From contig DJWL01000043.1 in assembly GCA_002441545.1 (NCBI GenBank), positions 1 to 49,420 on the forward strand: a DNA stretch of 49,420 bases, written 5' to 3'. Of the stretch, positions 1 through 8,638 are shown piece after piece. Positions within the stretch are counted from its first letter, which is position 1, and the number at the start of each line of letters is the position of its first letter. The translations under genes were made by a program, and so were the position numbers. Below the pieces are notes generated by a model. It did no database searches. It saw only the letters and a program-made list of their open reading frames with translations, and had not been told where the DNA came from. The DNA comes from Flavobacteriaceae bacterium UBA6231 (lineage in GTDB: Bacteria > Bacteroidota > Bacteroidia > Flavobacteriales > Flavobacteriaceae).

Positions 1-68
1 GCTAACTTAAGATATACATAAACGTCGTAAAACATTTGAGAAAAGCATTCAAAATAAAATTATTGTAA

Positions 69-454
69 TGATTTCAGTTTATTGTTCCAATTCCAAAAAA
101 AGAATTAATACTTAAAACAGGACTTTTTTTGTTTTCGACTCGGATTCTATAAAACGAACCAAAAACTATAAACTGACAATTGAAGTTAGAGATACTTTAA
201 CTAAATACAAATATCAAAATCTGACTGACGAAAGTAAAAGTATGGTTGTGTTTTACATTCCAAAAAAAGCAAAATTAAAGAAAAAATTCTTGAACGAATA
301 AACAATGAACCTGATGGTTCAATTAACTTAGTTGGAAGAGCTTTAGTTGTTAAAGGAGTTAATAAAACCGCTTTCAACAAGGTATAAAACACATTTTGTA
401 CAAACGTTGCCAATTTTTGAAAGCGATTATCCAAAAGTTGGTAAAATCACCTAA
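69..454 (+). pseudogene. decayed small lipoprotein-like gene (several frameshifts)
   Basis: No intact ORF exists here, but plus-strand pieces in successive frames read like one protein. An opening piece from the ATG at 69 includes ISVYCSNSKK, which resembles the end of a lipoprotein signal peptide. A second frame from about 116 to a stop at 299-301 includes YKLTIEVRDTL. A third frame ends at 385-387 and includes INNEPDGSINLVGRAL. A fourth piece ends at the stop 452-454 and includes LPIFESDYPKVGKIT. At least three frame changes are needed, and two or three lie at or near A or T homopolymers (98-104, 124-130, 263-269, 281-286). This is either a decaying gene or poor base calling near a contig edge. 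The true 5' end is unclear and may lie before 69. I do not recognise the family. The antisense ORF across 201-434 is not supported. Confidence 0.5.
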
Positions 455-564
455 TAAAATACAACAAAAAGGTAAAATTCTTTTTTAAAAATATTTAGAA
501 AGGGATCAAATTAGCTAATCTATATAATAGTCTTTTTGCTATTTTATTGTTGCCTTAAAAATTA

Positions 565-597
565 AAAACCCCATAAACATTGTGTTTATGGGGTTTT
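565..597 (-). terminator. rho-independent terminator downstream of tRNA-Phe
   Basis: A perfect 15-bp inverted repeat (565-579 with 583-597) with a 3-nt loop, A-rich on the left and T-rich on the right, so it can work in both directions. It lies 1 nt beyond the tRNA-Phe 3' end on the minus strand and would also stop any plus-strand transcript from the decayed gene. Confidence 0.85.
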
Positions 598-598
598 C

Positions 599-674
599 TG
601 GTGGTGCCTCCAGGAATCGAACCAGGGACACAAGGATTTTCAGTCCTTTGCTCTACCAACTGAGCTAAGGCACC
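599..674 (-). tRNA. tRNA-Phe (anticodon GAA)
   Basis: The minus strand folds as a standard cloverleaf. The acceptor stem GGTGCCT/AGGCACC pairs fully. The D arm contains AGCTCAGTTGGTAGAGC, the anticodon loop is CTGAAAA with anticodon GAA, and the T loop is TTCGATT. Discriminator A is followed by an encoded CCA at 599-601. It is 76 nt long and is followed directly by a strong terminator. Confidence 0.97.
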
Positions 675-774
675 AGCTGCTTAAATGCGGTTGCAAATAT
701 ATATTCATTTTTATTATTCGCCAAAAGAAAATTATAAAAAATGGTTTTGTAAATTTACACTTTTAAATAATAAT

Positions 775-1506
775 ATGAATTTAGTAATCGATGTAGGTAA
801 TTCTTCAGTTAAACTAGCTGTTTTTGAGGAGACTAAAATTTTATTTAAAAAAACTATCAAGCTAGATTTTATTTCAAAGCATTTAGATTTATTACGAAAA
901 GAATATAAATCTATAAATAAAGCCATCATTTCTTCAGTTGGAAAATTAAAAAATACCGATATTGAATATATAAAAAAGCATTTTGACCTACTTTTTTTGG
1001 ATGTTTCTACCCAAATTCCATTTAAAAACTGTTATGAAACTCCTAAAACATTGGGAATGGATAGAGTTGCTTTGGTAAGTGCTTCTGTTCAGCAATATCC
1101 AAACAGTAATGTTTTAATTATTGATGCAGGAACTTGCATTACTTATGATTTTATAACATCACAAAATGAATATTTAGGCGGAGCTATTTCGCCAGGAATA
1201 AGAATGAGGTACCAATCGTTAAATAATTTAACAGCTAAATTGCCATTATTAGAAACAGAAGAACCAAAAAACATCATTGGTAATTCTACAAATAATTCAA
1301 TTCATTCGGGTATAATATTTGGCGTTTTGAAAGAAATAGATGGAATAATTGAAGAGTATAAACTAAAATATAAAGATTTAACAGTTATTTTAACAGGTGG
1401 AGACGCTAATTTCTTGTCTAAACAATTAAAAAGTAGCATATTTGCCAACTCTTATTTTTTATTAGAGGGATTAAACTATATTTTACAATTTAATTCAAAC
1501 GAATGA
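775..1506 (+). CDS. coaX: type III pantothenate kinase
   Basis: Phosphorylates pantothenate, the first committed step of coenzyme A synthesis, in the cytosol. The 243-residue product has the type III ASKHA-fold motifs: the N-terminal phosphate loop DVGNSSVKLAVFE, the GMDRVAL segment, the second phosphate loop IIDAGTCITYD, GGAISPGI and the C-terminal ILTGGDA. I placed the start at the ATG at 775 because family members begin directly with the N/K-L-hydrophobic-D-x-G-N motif. A longer ORF from 685 would add 30 residues unlike the family and begin just beyond the tRNA. The stop overlaps the next gene's ATG by 4 nt, so the two are probably co-transcribed. Type III enzymes are known not to be feedback-inhibited by CoA. 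Identification is secure from motifs. Confidence 0.95.
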   Translation: MNLVIDVGNSSVKLAVFEETKILFKKTIKLDFISKHLDLLRKEYKSINKAIISSVGKLKNTDIEYIKKHFDLLFLDVSTQIPFKNCYETPKTLGMDRVALVSASVQQYPNSNVLIIDAGTCITYDFITSQNEYLGGAISPGIRMRYQSLNNLTAKLPLLETEEPKNIIGNSTNNSIHSGIIFGVLKEIDGIIEEYKLKYKDLTVILTGGDANFLSKQLKSSIFANSYFLLEGLNYILQFNSNE

Positions 1507-2816
1507 TTAAAAAACTTGTATTAGTTTTTGTAGCTTTTATCACAATTCAAAGTTATGCTCAACAAGGAACAGCTTCACCATATTCATTTTATGGTATTGG
1601 AAGCCTAAAGTTTAAAGGAACTGTTGAAAACAGAAGTATGGGAGGTTTGAGTATCTATATGGATAGTATTCATATAAACTTAAGAAATCCTGCTTCATAT
1701 GCCACTGAAAATTTAGCATCTATACCATTTAATGGAGAAAGTAGACCAGTAAAATATACTGTAGGAGGAAGTCAATCTTCTTTAAACTTAAAAAGTGCTA
1801 CAAATAGTGATAAAGCATCTTCAACTACTTTTGATTATTTAGCTGTATCAATTCCAATAGGTAAATTTGGTATGGGATTTGGCTTAATGCCTCAAACGGC
1901 TGTAGGTTATAAATTAGAGACTATTAATTCAAACGGGGATTTACTAAATAGATTTAAAGGTGAAGGAGGTCTTAACAAAGTAAATTTAGGAATAGGGTAC
2001 TTATTGGCTAAAGGACTAAGTATTGGTGTTGATGCTAATTACAATTTTGGCAATATTCAGAATAGTGTTATTGAATTTGCTTATGATTCTGATGGAATTA
2101 TTTTGCAAAATCAATCTAAAGAAAATAACAGATCAGATTTAAGTGGTTTAAGTTTTAATCTTGGGTTATCTTTCAAAACAAGGGTAAATGATAAATATGA
2201 ATTTGTTTCAGGATTTACCTTTACACCTGAAAGTAATTTAACTTCAAATAATAATAGAACTATTTCAACAATAGTAATTAATTCTTCAACGGGAAGTGAA
2301 TTTGAAACAAATTCTTTTGAATCAGATTTGGAAGAACAAGGGCTAAAACAAACAGACCTTACTTTGCCCTCTAGATTATCTTTTGGAGCTGGTTTTGGTA
2401 AACCAAGAGCTTGGTTTATTGGTGCAGAATTTATGACCGAAAACACCAGCAAGTTTTTTAATCCATTATACAGTAGTATTGATACTAAATATGAAAACGC
2501 CTCTAGGCTTTCTTTAGGAGGATTTTTTATTCCGCAGTACAATTCTTTTTCTGGTTACTTTAAACGCGTAGTTTACAGAGCTGGTTTGCATTATGAAAAA
2601 ACAGGATTAAATATAAATAACGAATCTATAAATGAGTTTGGCATATCTTTTGGTTTAGGCTTACCAGTAGGGGACTTATTCTCAAACGCGAATTTAGGAT
2701 TTGAAATTGGAAAACGTGGAACAACTAACAATAATTTAATTCAAGAGAATTTTGTTAATTTTCAATTAAGCTTATCTTTGAACGATAGATGGTTCCATAA
2801 AAGAAAATATGATTAA
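1503..2816 (+). CDS. outer-membrane beta-barrel protein, function unknown
   Basis: The 437-residue product has a clear Sec signal peptide (basic MIKK, hydrophobic stretch, cleavage near SYAQQ). The mature part has the alternating, Gly/Asn/aromatic-rich strands of an outer-membrane beta barrel, resembling FadL/OmpP1-type channels. The N-terminal motif SPYSFYGIGSL, the RSMGG segment and the RNPASYA segment are typical of a conserved Bacteroidota barrel found next to coaX and lptC. The start overlaps the coaX stop (ATGA), and the TPR gene follows after 18 nt. Co-occurrence with lptC fits an envelope role, but the substrate is unknown. Membership of the FadL superfamily is inferred from composition and motif feel, not from alignment. 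Confidence 0.75.
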   Translation: MIKKLVLVFVAFITIQSYAQQGTASPYSFYGIGSLKFKGTVENRSMGGLSIYMDSIHINLRNPASYATENLASIPFNGESRPVKYTVGGSQSSLNLKSATNSDKASSTTFDYLAVSIPIGKFGMGFGLMPQTAVGYKLETINSNGDLLNRFKGEGGLNKVNLGIGYLLAKGLSIGVDANYNFGNIQNSVIEFAYDSDGIILQNQSKENNRSDLSGLSFNLGLSFKTRVNDKYEFVSGFTFTPESNLTSNNNRTISTIVINSSTGSEFETNSFESDLEEQGLKQTDLTLPSRLSFGAGFGKPRAWFIGAEFMTENTSKFFNPLYSSIDTKYENASRLSLGGFFIPQYNSFSGYFKRVVYRAGLHYEKTGLNINNESINEFGISFGLGLPVGDLFSNANLGFEIGKRGTTNNNLIQENFVNFQLSLSLNDRWFHKRKYD

Positions 2817-2834
2817 CAACATAAATTTATTATC

Positions 2835-4217
2835 ATGAAAACGAGAATTACTTTATTACTAACAGCATTATTTTTTGTGAGTAATATTGGCTTTACTCAG
2901 CAGGACGAGGAGTGTATGACTAAGCTTTCAATATTTCACGAATATGTAAAGGCTAAAAATTTTGAAGCAGCTTACCAACCGTGGATGGATGTGAGGATTA
3001 AGTGCCCAAAATTTAATAATGCTATTTATATTGATGGCGAGAAAATTTTAGATTATAAAATTGAGCAATCAACAGGTGCAGAAAAAGTAGCATTTCTTAA
3101 TGACCTAATGAAACTTTGGGAAGAGCGAGTTGCTAATTTCCCTAGTAAAACACCAAAAGGTGAATATGCTGCTAATGCATGTCAATTGATGTATGATAAT
3201 AAAGATCTACTAAAAAAGACAGACTTAGAATTGTATGAGTGTTTTGATGCAGCTTATCAATCAGATAAAGCAACTTTTACTAATCCTAAAAGTTTATATA
3301 CCTATTTTTCTTTAATGGTCGATTTGTATGATGCAGGAAAAAAACCAGCTGCAGATTTATTCAATAAATATGATGATGTTGTAGAAAAGGTAGAAGACGA
3401 AGTTAAAAATTACTCAGAAAAACTTAATATTCTTATTGAAAAAGAGGAGTCAGGTACACCATTAAGTGGTAAAGAACCTAGATATAAAGCGTCTTATGAA
3501 AGTTATTTAAGTGCATATGATCAAATTTCTGGAAGTATTGATCAAAAGTTAGGAGATAGAGCAAACTGTAAAAACTTAATACCATTATATCAAAAAGACT
3601 TTGAAGAAAACAAAACTAACGCGGTTTGGTTACAAAGAGCTGCGGGTAAAATGTCTGAAAAAGAGTGTACAGACGACCCATTATTCTTTAAATTGGTAAA
3701 TGCTTATCATTCTTTAAGTCCGTCAGCTAATTCAGCGTATTATTTAGGAATCTTAAAAGATAAAGAAGGAAAACCTAATGAGGCTATATCTTTTTATGAA
3801 GAAGCCATTAAGTTAGAAACAGATAACTTTAAAAAAGCCAGACTTAATAATAACATTGGGTTAAAGTTAAAAGCTAAAGGTAACTATGGAAGAGCCAGAG
3901 GTTATTTTAGAGAGTCACTAAGGTTAAACCCTTCAAATGGTCATCCTTATTTATCAATAGCAAATATGTATGCAGCAAGTGCGAATGATTGTGGTGATGA
4001 TAATTTTAATAAAAGAGCTGTGTTTTGGTTAGCTGCCGAAGAGGCTAGAAAAGCAGGAAGAGTAGATGCTACTTTAAAAGGTGCTTCAGCTCAAACAGCT
4101 GAAAACTACATGGCTAAAGCCCCAACAAAAGCAGAGATTTTTAGTAAAGGTAATTCTGGACAAACAATAAATATTGGATGTTGGATAGGTGCATCTGTTG
4201 TAGTGCCAAAAATTTAA
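2835..4217 (+). CDS. exported tetratricopeptide-repeat protein
   Basis: The 460-residue product starts with a signal peptide (MKTRITLLLTALFFVSNIGFTQQ) and is therefore exported to the periplasm or outer membrane. The best TPR-like units are at about residues 300-370, with patterns such as NEAISFYEEAIKLETD and GRARGYFRESLRLNPS. The N-terminal half is helical and Lys/Glu/Tyr-rich, with scattered Cys residues. It sits between an outer-membrane barrel and lptC, ends one base before the lptC ATG, and so belongs to the same transcript. The arrangement suggests a scaffold or adaptor role in envelope assembly, but no direct function can be read. Confidence 0.75.
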   Translation: MKTRITLLLTALFFVSNIGFTQQDEECMTKLSIFHEYVKAKNFEAAYQPWMDVRIKCPKFNNAIYIDGEKILDYKIEQSTGAEKVAFLNDLMKLWEERVANFPSKTPKGEYAANACQLMYDNKDLLKKTDLELYECFDAAYQSDKATFTNPKSLYTYFSLMVDLYDAGKKPAADLFNKYDDVVEKVEDEVKNYSEKLNILIEKEESGTPLSGKEPRYKASYESYLSAYDQISGSIDQKLGDRANCKNLIPLYQKDFEENKTNAVWLQRAAGKMSEKECTDDPLFFKLVNAYHSLSPSANSAYYLGILKDKEGKPNEAISFYEEAIKLETDNFKKARLNNNIGLKLKAKGNYGRARGYFRESLRLNPSNGHPYLSIANMYAASANDCGDDNFNKRAVFWLAAEEARKAGRVDATLKGASAQTAENYMAKAPTKAEIFSKGNSGQTINIGCWIGASVVVPKI

Positions 4218-4772
4218 ATGAAATACTTTAAAAAAAATATCATATTATCTATGGTCACCGTGTTTGCGGTGACCATGTTTTTTTCATGTAAAAACAATTT
4301 AAAAGAAGTTCAAAAAATTGGTATTTCAGAAGATGAACCTATTGGTGTTGCAGAAGATATTAATTTAAAATATACTGATTCGGGTAAAATACAAGCGATT
4401 CTTATAAGCCCTAAAATGTTAGATTATTCAAATAGAGATTTTTCATTTAATGAATTTACCGAAGGTATTAATCTTACTTTGTTTGATGATAAAAATCAAA
4501 AAAGTACAGTTACTGCAGATTATGCAATAATTTATAATGATACAGATTTAATGGATTTGCAAGGGCATGTTGTTTTAGCAACACATACAAAGGATACTTT
4601 GTTTGCCGAACAATTATTTTACGACCAAAAGAAAGAATGGCTATTTACCAATAAACCGGTAACTTTTAGAACAGGGTTGGATTTAATTAACGGCAATGGT
4701 TTCGACTCTAATTCAGAGTTTACAAACGCTGAAGTTCTTGAAATTAATGGAATTATTACTGTTGACGAATAA
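4218..4772 (+). CDS. lptC: LPS export ABC transporter periplasmic component LptC
   Basis: LptC is the bitopic inner-membrane component of the Lpt bridge that hands lipopolysaccharide from LptB2FG to LptA. The 184-residue product has an N-terminal hydrophobic segment ending MFFSC. This resembles a lipobox, so it may be a lipoprotein, as is common in Bacteroidota. A beta-jellyroll region follows, with characteristic segments: KYTDSGKIQAILISPKM, TVTADYAIIYNDTDLMDLQG and TNKPVTFRTG. The start codon follows the upstream stop with no gap. An odd feature is a perfect 10-bp hairpin plus T-run inside codons 12-23 (listed separately). Family assignment is good from pattern and from the typical neighbourhood. 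Confidence 0.88.
   Translation: MKYFKKNIILSMVTVFAVTMFFSCKNNLKEVQKIGISEDEPIGVAEDINLKYTDSGKIQAILISPKMLDYSNRDFSFNEFTEGINLTLFDDKNQKSTVTADYAIIYNDTDLMDLQGHVVLATHTKDTLFAEQLFYDQKKEWLFTNKPVTFRTGLDLINGNGFDSNSEFTNAEVLEINGIITVDE
4251..4284 (+). terminator. terminator-shaped hairpin inside the start of lptC
   Basis: ATGGTCACCG (4251-4260) and CGGTGACCAT (4267-4276) form a perfect 10-bp stem with a 6-nt loop, followed by G and seven T (4278-4284). This has the full form of an intrinsic terminator, yet lies within the lptC coding sequence on the sense strand. It could attenuate transcription when translation lags, or be a by-product of the signal-peptide codons. No activity can be shown from sequence alone. 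Confidence 0.4.
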
Positions 4773-4786
4773 TTCAAAATATTAGA

Positions 4787-4817
4787 TTTACCTCACAATT
4801 TTTTTTAAGTATCTTTG
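4787..4817 (+). promoter_or_regulatory. Bacteroidota-type promoter for the 4842 gene
   Basis: TTTA (4787-4790), 19 nt, then TATCTTTG (4810-4817), matching the Bacteroidota sigma-A consensus TTTG-N19-TAnnTTTG with one change in the -33 box. It lies 25 nt before the start of the small membrane-protein gene and after lptC, so it probably starts a new transcript for the 4842 and 5037 genes. Confidence 0.6.
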
Positions 4818-4841
4818 TCTTTAATATAATTATTATATGTT

Positions 4842-5036
4842 ATGATGCTTGCTAAGTTTTTTCAATATGCCTATTTAATTTTTGCAGTATTATTTTTATA
4901 CGATGCTATCAATAAATATATAAAGCAAGGTGATATTGCCTATACCTCATTATTATTGGCTGCATTGGCCATTTTTATGTATTTTTTTAGACAAAAATTC
5001 AGTAAAAAATATGACAATAAAGACAATTCAAAATAA
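4842..5036 (+). CDS. small two-helix membrane protein, unknown
   Basis: The product has 64 residues with two hydrophobic segments (about 5-21 and 33-49) separated by a short charged loop (NKYIKQGD), and a Lys/Asp-rich tail (KKYDNKDNSK) that is probably cytoplasmic. Two ATGs in a row (4842 and 4845) could each be the start. It sits just downstream of a good promoter, and its stop is directly followed by the ATG of the CNNM/CBS gene, so the two are surely co-expressed and may act together. I recognise no named family. Confidence 0.7.
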   Translation: MMLAKFFQYAYLIFAVLFLYDAINKYIKQGDIAYTSLLLAALAIFMYFFRQKFSKKYDNKDNSK

Positions 5037-6326
5037 ATGAGTCTTTATGTAATTATTATAATCGCATCTTTAATTCTTTCAGCCTTTTTTTCGGGTATGG
5101 AGATTGCTTACGTGTCTTCAAACAAAATTCATATTGAAATCGAAAAAAAGCAAGAAGGTTTTTTAGCCAATGTTTTAACGAAGCTTACTGCTAAACCTTC
5201 AAAATATATTGCCACCATGCTAATTGGAAACAACATAGCATTAGTAGTTTACGGGTTTTTTATGGGTGATTTATTGGTGCAGTGGTTTCAGTCTTTGTTG
5301 CCATTTTCGTCTGGGTTTTTAAGCTATCTTCTTACAGATTTAAGTTTATTAAGCCAAACCGTCATATCAACATTGTTAATATTAATTACTGCCGAGTTTT
5401 TGCCAAAAGTCTTTTTCCAAATTTACGCAAATACCTTAATTAAAGTTTTAGCGGTTCCAGCTTACATGTTTTATTTGCTTTTCACATACATTTCAGATTT
5501 TGTTATCTGGATTTCAGATATGTTGCTAAGACAATTTTTTAAAACAGAAGGAGACCAAATACAATTAGCTTTTACTAAAGTTGAGCTGGGTAATTATATA
5601 AGTGAGCAAATGGAATCTGTAGAGGAACACGATGAGGTTGATACCGAAATACAAATCTTCCAAAATGCATTAGAATTTTCAGAAGTTAAGGCTCGAGAAG
5701 TCATGGTACCCAGAACAGAAATTATTGCTGTTGAATTAAACAGTTCAATAAAAACACTTAATGCGTTATTTACAGAAACTGGTTGCACTAAAATTTTAGT
5801 TTATAACGAAACCATTGATGATATTTTAGGGTATGTGCATTCCTTTGAATTGTTCAAAAAGCCAAAAACTATAAAGTCAATCGTTCTTCCAGTAGAATTT
5901 GTTCCAGAAACAGTACTTATTAAAGACGTGCTTAACGTACTTATAAAAAAACGAAAAAGTATTGCCGTAGTTTTAGATGAGTATGGAGGAACATCGGGCA
6001 TTATGACTGTTGAAGATATTGTTGAAGAATTATTTGGAGAAATTGAAGATGAACATGATACAGATGATTTAACAGAAGAAATAATTGATGGTGAAACATT
6101 CAAGTTTTCAGCACGTTTAGATGTAGATTACATCAATGAAACCTTTAAAATTAATCTTCCCGAAAGTGAAAACTATGAAACACTTGGTGGTTTAATAGTT
6201 AATCATACAGAAGAGATTCCAGAGCAGAACGAAGTTGTAATAATTGACACATTTCAATTCACTATTTTAGAAGTATCTAACACTAAAATTGATATGGTTG
6301 AACTTAAACTTTTAAAAGAAGATTAA
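5037..6326 (+). CDS. CNNM/CBS-domain transporter family protein (HlyC/CorC-like)
   Basis: The 429-residue product has the standard order of this family. A DUF21/CNNM membrane domain with about four hydrophobic segments covers residues 1-155 and includes the family segment LILSAFFSGMEIAYVSSN. A CBS pair covers about 200-325 and includes REVMVPRTEI and VVLDEYGGTSGIMTVEDI. A C-terminal CorC/HlyC domain covers about 345-429. Relatives mediate or regulate Mg2+ or Co2+ efflux; the old hemolysin label reflects history rather than function. Gliding protein GldE shares this architecture, but nothing here specifically supports GldE. The gene abuts the small membrane protein upstream and precedes ppiD. 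Confidence 0.88.
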   Translation: MSLYVIIIIASLILSAFFSGMEIAYVSSNKIHIEIEKKQEGFLANVLTKLTAKPSKYIATMLIGNNIALVVYGFFMGDLLVQWFQSLLPFSSGFLSYLLTDLSLLSQTVISTLLILITAEFLPKVFFQIYANTLIKVLAVPAYMFYLLFTYISDFVIWISDMLLRQFFKTEGDQIQLAFTKVELGNYISEQMESVEEHDEVDTEIQIFQNALEFSEVKAREVMVPRTEIIAVELNSSIKTLNALFTETGCTKILVYNETIDDILGYVHSFELFKKPKTIKSIVLPVEFVPETVLIKDVLNVLIKKRKSIAVVLDEYGGTSGIMTVEDIVEELFGEIEDEHDTDDLTEEIIDGETFKFSARLDVDYINETFKINLPESENYETLGGLIVNHTEEIPEQNEVVIIDTFQFTILEVSNTKIDMVELKLLKED

Positions 6327-6362
6327 ATTCTTAAAGTTTAAGTTAATAAAAGCGCATTTCTG

Positions 6363-6393
6363 TTTTATTATTAAATAGAAAATGGTATTTTCG
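6363..6393 (+). promoter_or_regulatory. possible promoter for ppiD
   Basis: TTTT (6363-6366), 19 nt, then TATTTTCG (6386-6393), close to TTTG-N19-TAnnTTTG with one mismatch in each box. It would give a leader of about 65 nt before the ppiD ATG. The spacing is right, but the match is imperfect. Confidence 0.35.
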
Positions 6394-6464
6394 CGCACAA
6401 TATTTTTTCAACAAACTAAACAAGCAAATAACCAAAAAGGTTTTTAAAAATAATTTAATTTACA

Positions 6465-8588
6465 ATGGCAGTTTTAAATAAAATCAGACAACGTTCACTT
6501 TTTTTAATAATCATAATTGCGCTAGCACTTTTTTCTTTTGTATTAGCAGATTTATTTAAAAATAACAATGCTTTTTCTTCAAAATCTCAAAATACTGTTG
6601 GAACTATAAACGGTAAAGACATCACTCGTGAAGATTTTATGCAAAAAGTAGAAATAGCTCAAAAACAAGCCGGACCTAATGCAACAAACACACAGGTTAT
6701 GAATAGAGTTTGGGAGCAAGAAGTGAGACAAGCTATTATGGAAACTCAATTTAAAGAGTTAAACATTACAGTTGAAAAAGATCAAATGAGAGATTTGCTT
6801 AAAAATGCTTTAGCGACGAGTCCTGAGTTTTTAAATGAAGCTGGTATGTTTGATGAAAATAAGTTGAACGAATATATTATCAACTTAAAAGAAACTTCTG
6901 CAGCAACATATCAAGAATGGGTTAATTATGAAAAATCATTGTCTTCAAACGCATTACAACAAAACTATTTTAATCTTGTTAAAGCAGGATTAACCGGTAC
7001 TCTTGAAGAAGGAAAATTTGAACATAAATTAGAAGGAAACAAAGTAGATATTAAGTTTGTTCAAATACCATTTTCTTCAATAGCAGATAGTACAGTTACT
7101 GTATCAAAATCTGAGATTTCAAGTTATATTGAAAAACATAAAGATTTGTATCAAGCTGATGCTTCAACAGATATTCAATACGTAGAGTTTAAAGAAGTTG
7201 CTACCGTTGAAGATGAAGATGCTATTAAAGCTGGTATCGTAGCTTTATTAAATGATTATGAAGTTTATAATGAAGCTACCAAAGCAAATGATGTTGTTAC
7301 TGGTTTTTCAAAAACTCAAAACAATGAGGATTTTGTTAATTCAAATTCTGATATAAAATTTGATAATCGTTTCCTGTTTAAATCGTCTTTGCCAACTGTT
7401 GTTGCAGATAGTATTTTTAATCTTAATGAAGGTGAAATGTATGGGCCTTACAAAGATAACGGATACTTTAAGGTTTCAAAAGTTGTAGCTGTTAAACAAA
7501 TATCTGATTCTGCAAAAGTAAGACACATTTTGATTCCTTTTGTTGGAGCAACTAGAGCAACTGCCGATGTAACTAAAACAGAAGAGCAAGCAAAACAAAC
7601 AGCCGACAGTATTCTTAATATTATAAAGTCAGATCGTTCAAAATTTGTATCTCTATTAGATTTATCTTCAGATAAAGTTAGTAATGAAAAAGAAGGTGTT
7701 ATTGAATTTGCTTTTACTGATTCTTTTGCACCAGAGTTTAAAGATTTTTCATTTGAAAATCAAAAGGGAGATTTAGATGTGGTTAAAACTTCTTTTGGGT
7801 ATCATATCATTGAAATTTTAAGTCAGACCGAAAAGAAAAAAGCAGCTCAAATTGCTACAATTGCAAGAAAAATTGAGCCATCACAAGGAACTATTGATAA
7901 AGTTTTTAGAGATGCCTCAAATTTTGAAGTTTCTGCTGAAAATAAAGATTTTGCAGAATTGGCAACTGAAAGTAAATACGTGGCACGCCCTGTAAACAGT
8001 ATTAAGGTATTAGACGAGAATATACCAGGAATTGGAAACCAAAGACAAATTGTAAAATGGGCTTTTAATGATGAAACTGAAGTTGGTAAAATTAAACGCT
8101 TCAACATTCCTTCAGGATACGCCATTGTTCAATTGGTAGCAAAACATAAAGAAGGCTTAATGAGTGTTGAAGAAGCAACTGTTACTGCAATGCCAGCTAT
8201 TAGAAAAGAGAAAAAAGCTGCCATTATTAGAAATAGAATTAAAGTTAGTAATCTTGACGATTTAGCCGCTGCTGAAAATTCAACTGTAAAAACAGCTTCA
8301 GCAATTAATATGAAAAACCCAACGATTTCTGGTGCAGGAAGAGAACCGTTTGTTGTTGGTGCTGCCTTTGGATTAAAAGAAGGGCAAACTTCAAAATTAA
8401 TAGATGGTAATAATGGGGTTTATATGATTCAAGTAACAAAAATTACACCAGCTGTTGAGTTAGATAACTATCAAGCTGCTGCTAATCAAGTTGAAAAGCA
8501 AAAATTGAATGTTGTAAACACAAATCTTTATAATGCGCTAAAAGAGGCTGCTGATATAGAAGATAACAGAGCAAAAACTGTTGAGTAA
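6465..8588 (+). CDS. ppiD: PpiD-like periplasmic peptidyl-prolyl isomerase / chaperone
   Basis: The 707-residue product is anchored by one N-terminal membrane helix (about 13-30, after basic LNKIRQR), with the rest in the periplasm. A SurA/PpiD N-terminal chaperone domain follows, with the typical phrases VGTINGKDITREDFMQKVE and VWEQEVRQAIMETQF. A parvulin-type PPIase domain spans about 345-460 (KVRHILIPF, SDKVSNEKEGVIEFAF, TSFGYHIIEIL). A second, degenerate parvulin-like region follows near 460-690. The family assists folding of proteins leaving the Sec translocon and of outer-membrane proteins. The gene ends before a strong bidirectional terminator. Confidence 0.9.
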   Translation: MAVLNKIRQRSLFLIIIIALALFSFVLADLFKNNNAFSSKSQNTVGTINGKDITREDFMQKVEIAQKQAGPNATNTQVMNRVWEQEVRQAIMETQFKELNITVEKDQMRDLLKNALATSPEFLNEAGMFDENKLNEYIINLKETSAATYQEWVNYEKSLSSNALQQNYFNLVKAGLTGTLEEGKFEHKLEGNKVDIKFVQIPFSSIADSTVTVSKSEISSYIEKHKDLYQADASTDIQYVEFKEVATVEDEDAIKAGIVALLNDYEVYNEATKANDVVTGFSKTQNNEDFVNSNSDIKFDNRFLFKSSLPTVVADSIFNLNEGEMYGPYKDNGYFKVSKVVAVKQISDSAKVRHILIPFVGATRATADVTKTEEQAKQTADSILNIIKSDRSKFVSLLDLSSDKVSNEKEGVIEFAFTDSFAPEFKDFSFENQKGDLDVVKTSFGYHIIEILSQTEKKKAAQIATIARKIEPSQGTIDKVFRDASNFEVSAENKDFAELATESKYVARPVNSIKVLDENIPGIGNQRQIVKWAFNDETEVGKIKRFNIPSGYAIVQLVAKHKEGLMSVEEATVTAMPAIRKEKKAAIIRNRIKVSNLDDLAAAENSTVKTASAINMKNPTISGAGREPFVVGAAFGLKEGQTSKLIDGNNGVYMIQVTKITPAVELDNYQAAANQVEKQKLNVVNTNLYNALKEAADIEDNRAKTVE

Positions 8589-8606
8589 GACTGAATTAAT
8601 ACAAAT

Positions 8607-8635
8607 AAAAAAGCCTCGATTTTCGAGGCTTTTTT
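8607..8635. terminator. bidirectional terminator between ppiD and the GHMP kinase gene
   Basis: Six A, GCCTCGA, a 3-nt TTT loop, TCGAGGC, six T: a perfect hairpin with A and T flanks, placed between two convergent genes. It serves ppiD on the plus strand and the mevalonate genes on the minus strand, 3 nt beyond the latter's stop. Confidence 0.9.
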
Positions 8636-8638
8636 ATG

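Noticed and set aside
201..434. Minus-strand ORF of 77 codons
   Set aside because: It is antisense to plus-strand fragments that read like real protein, has no recognisable features, and is Leu/Phe-rich as expected from reverse-reading AT-rich DNA.
2111..2542. Minus-strand ORF of 143 codons inside the outer-membrane protein gene
   Set aside because: Fully antisense to a well-supported gene; no motif, signal or start context.
5801..6103. Minus-strand Ser-rich ORF inside the CNNM/CBS gene
   Set aside because: Shadow of the CBS domain codons; composition is an artefact of reverse reading.
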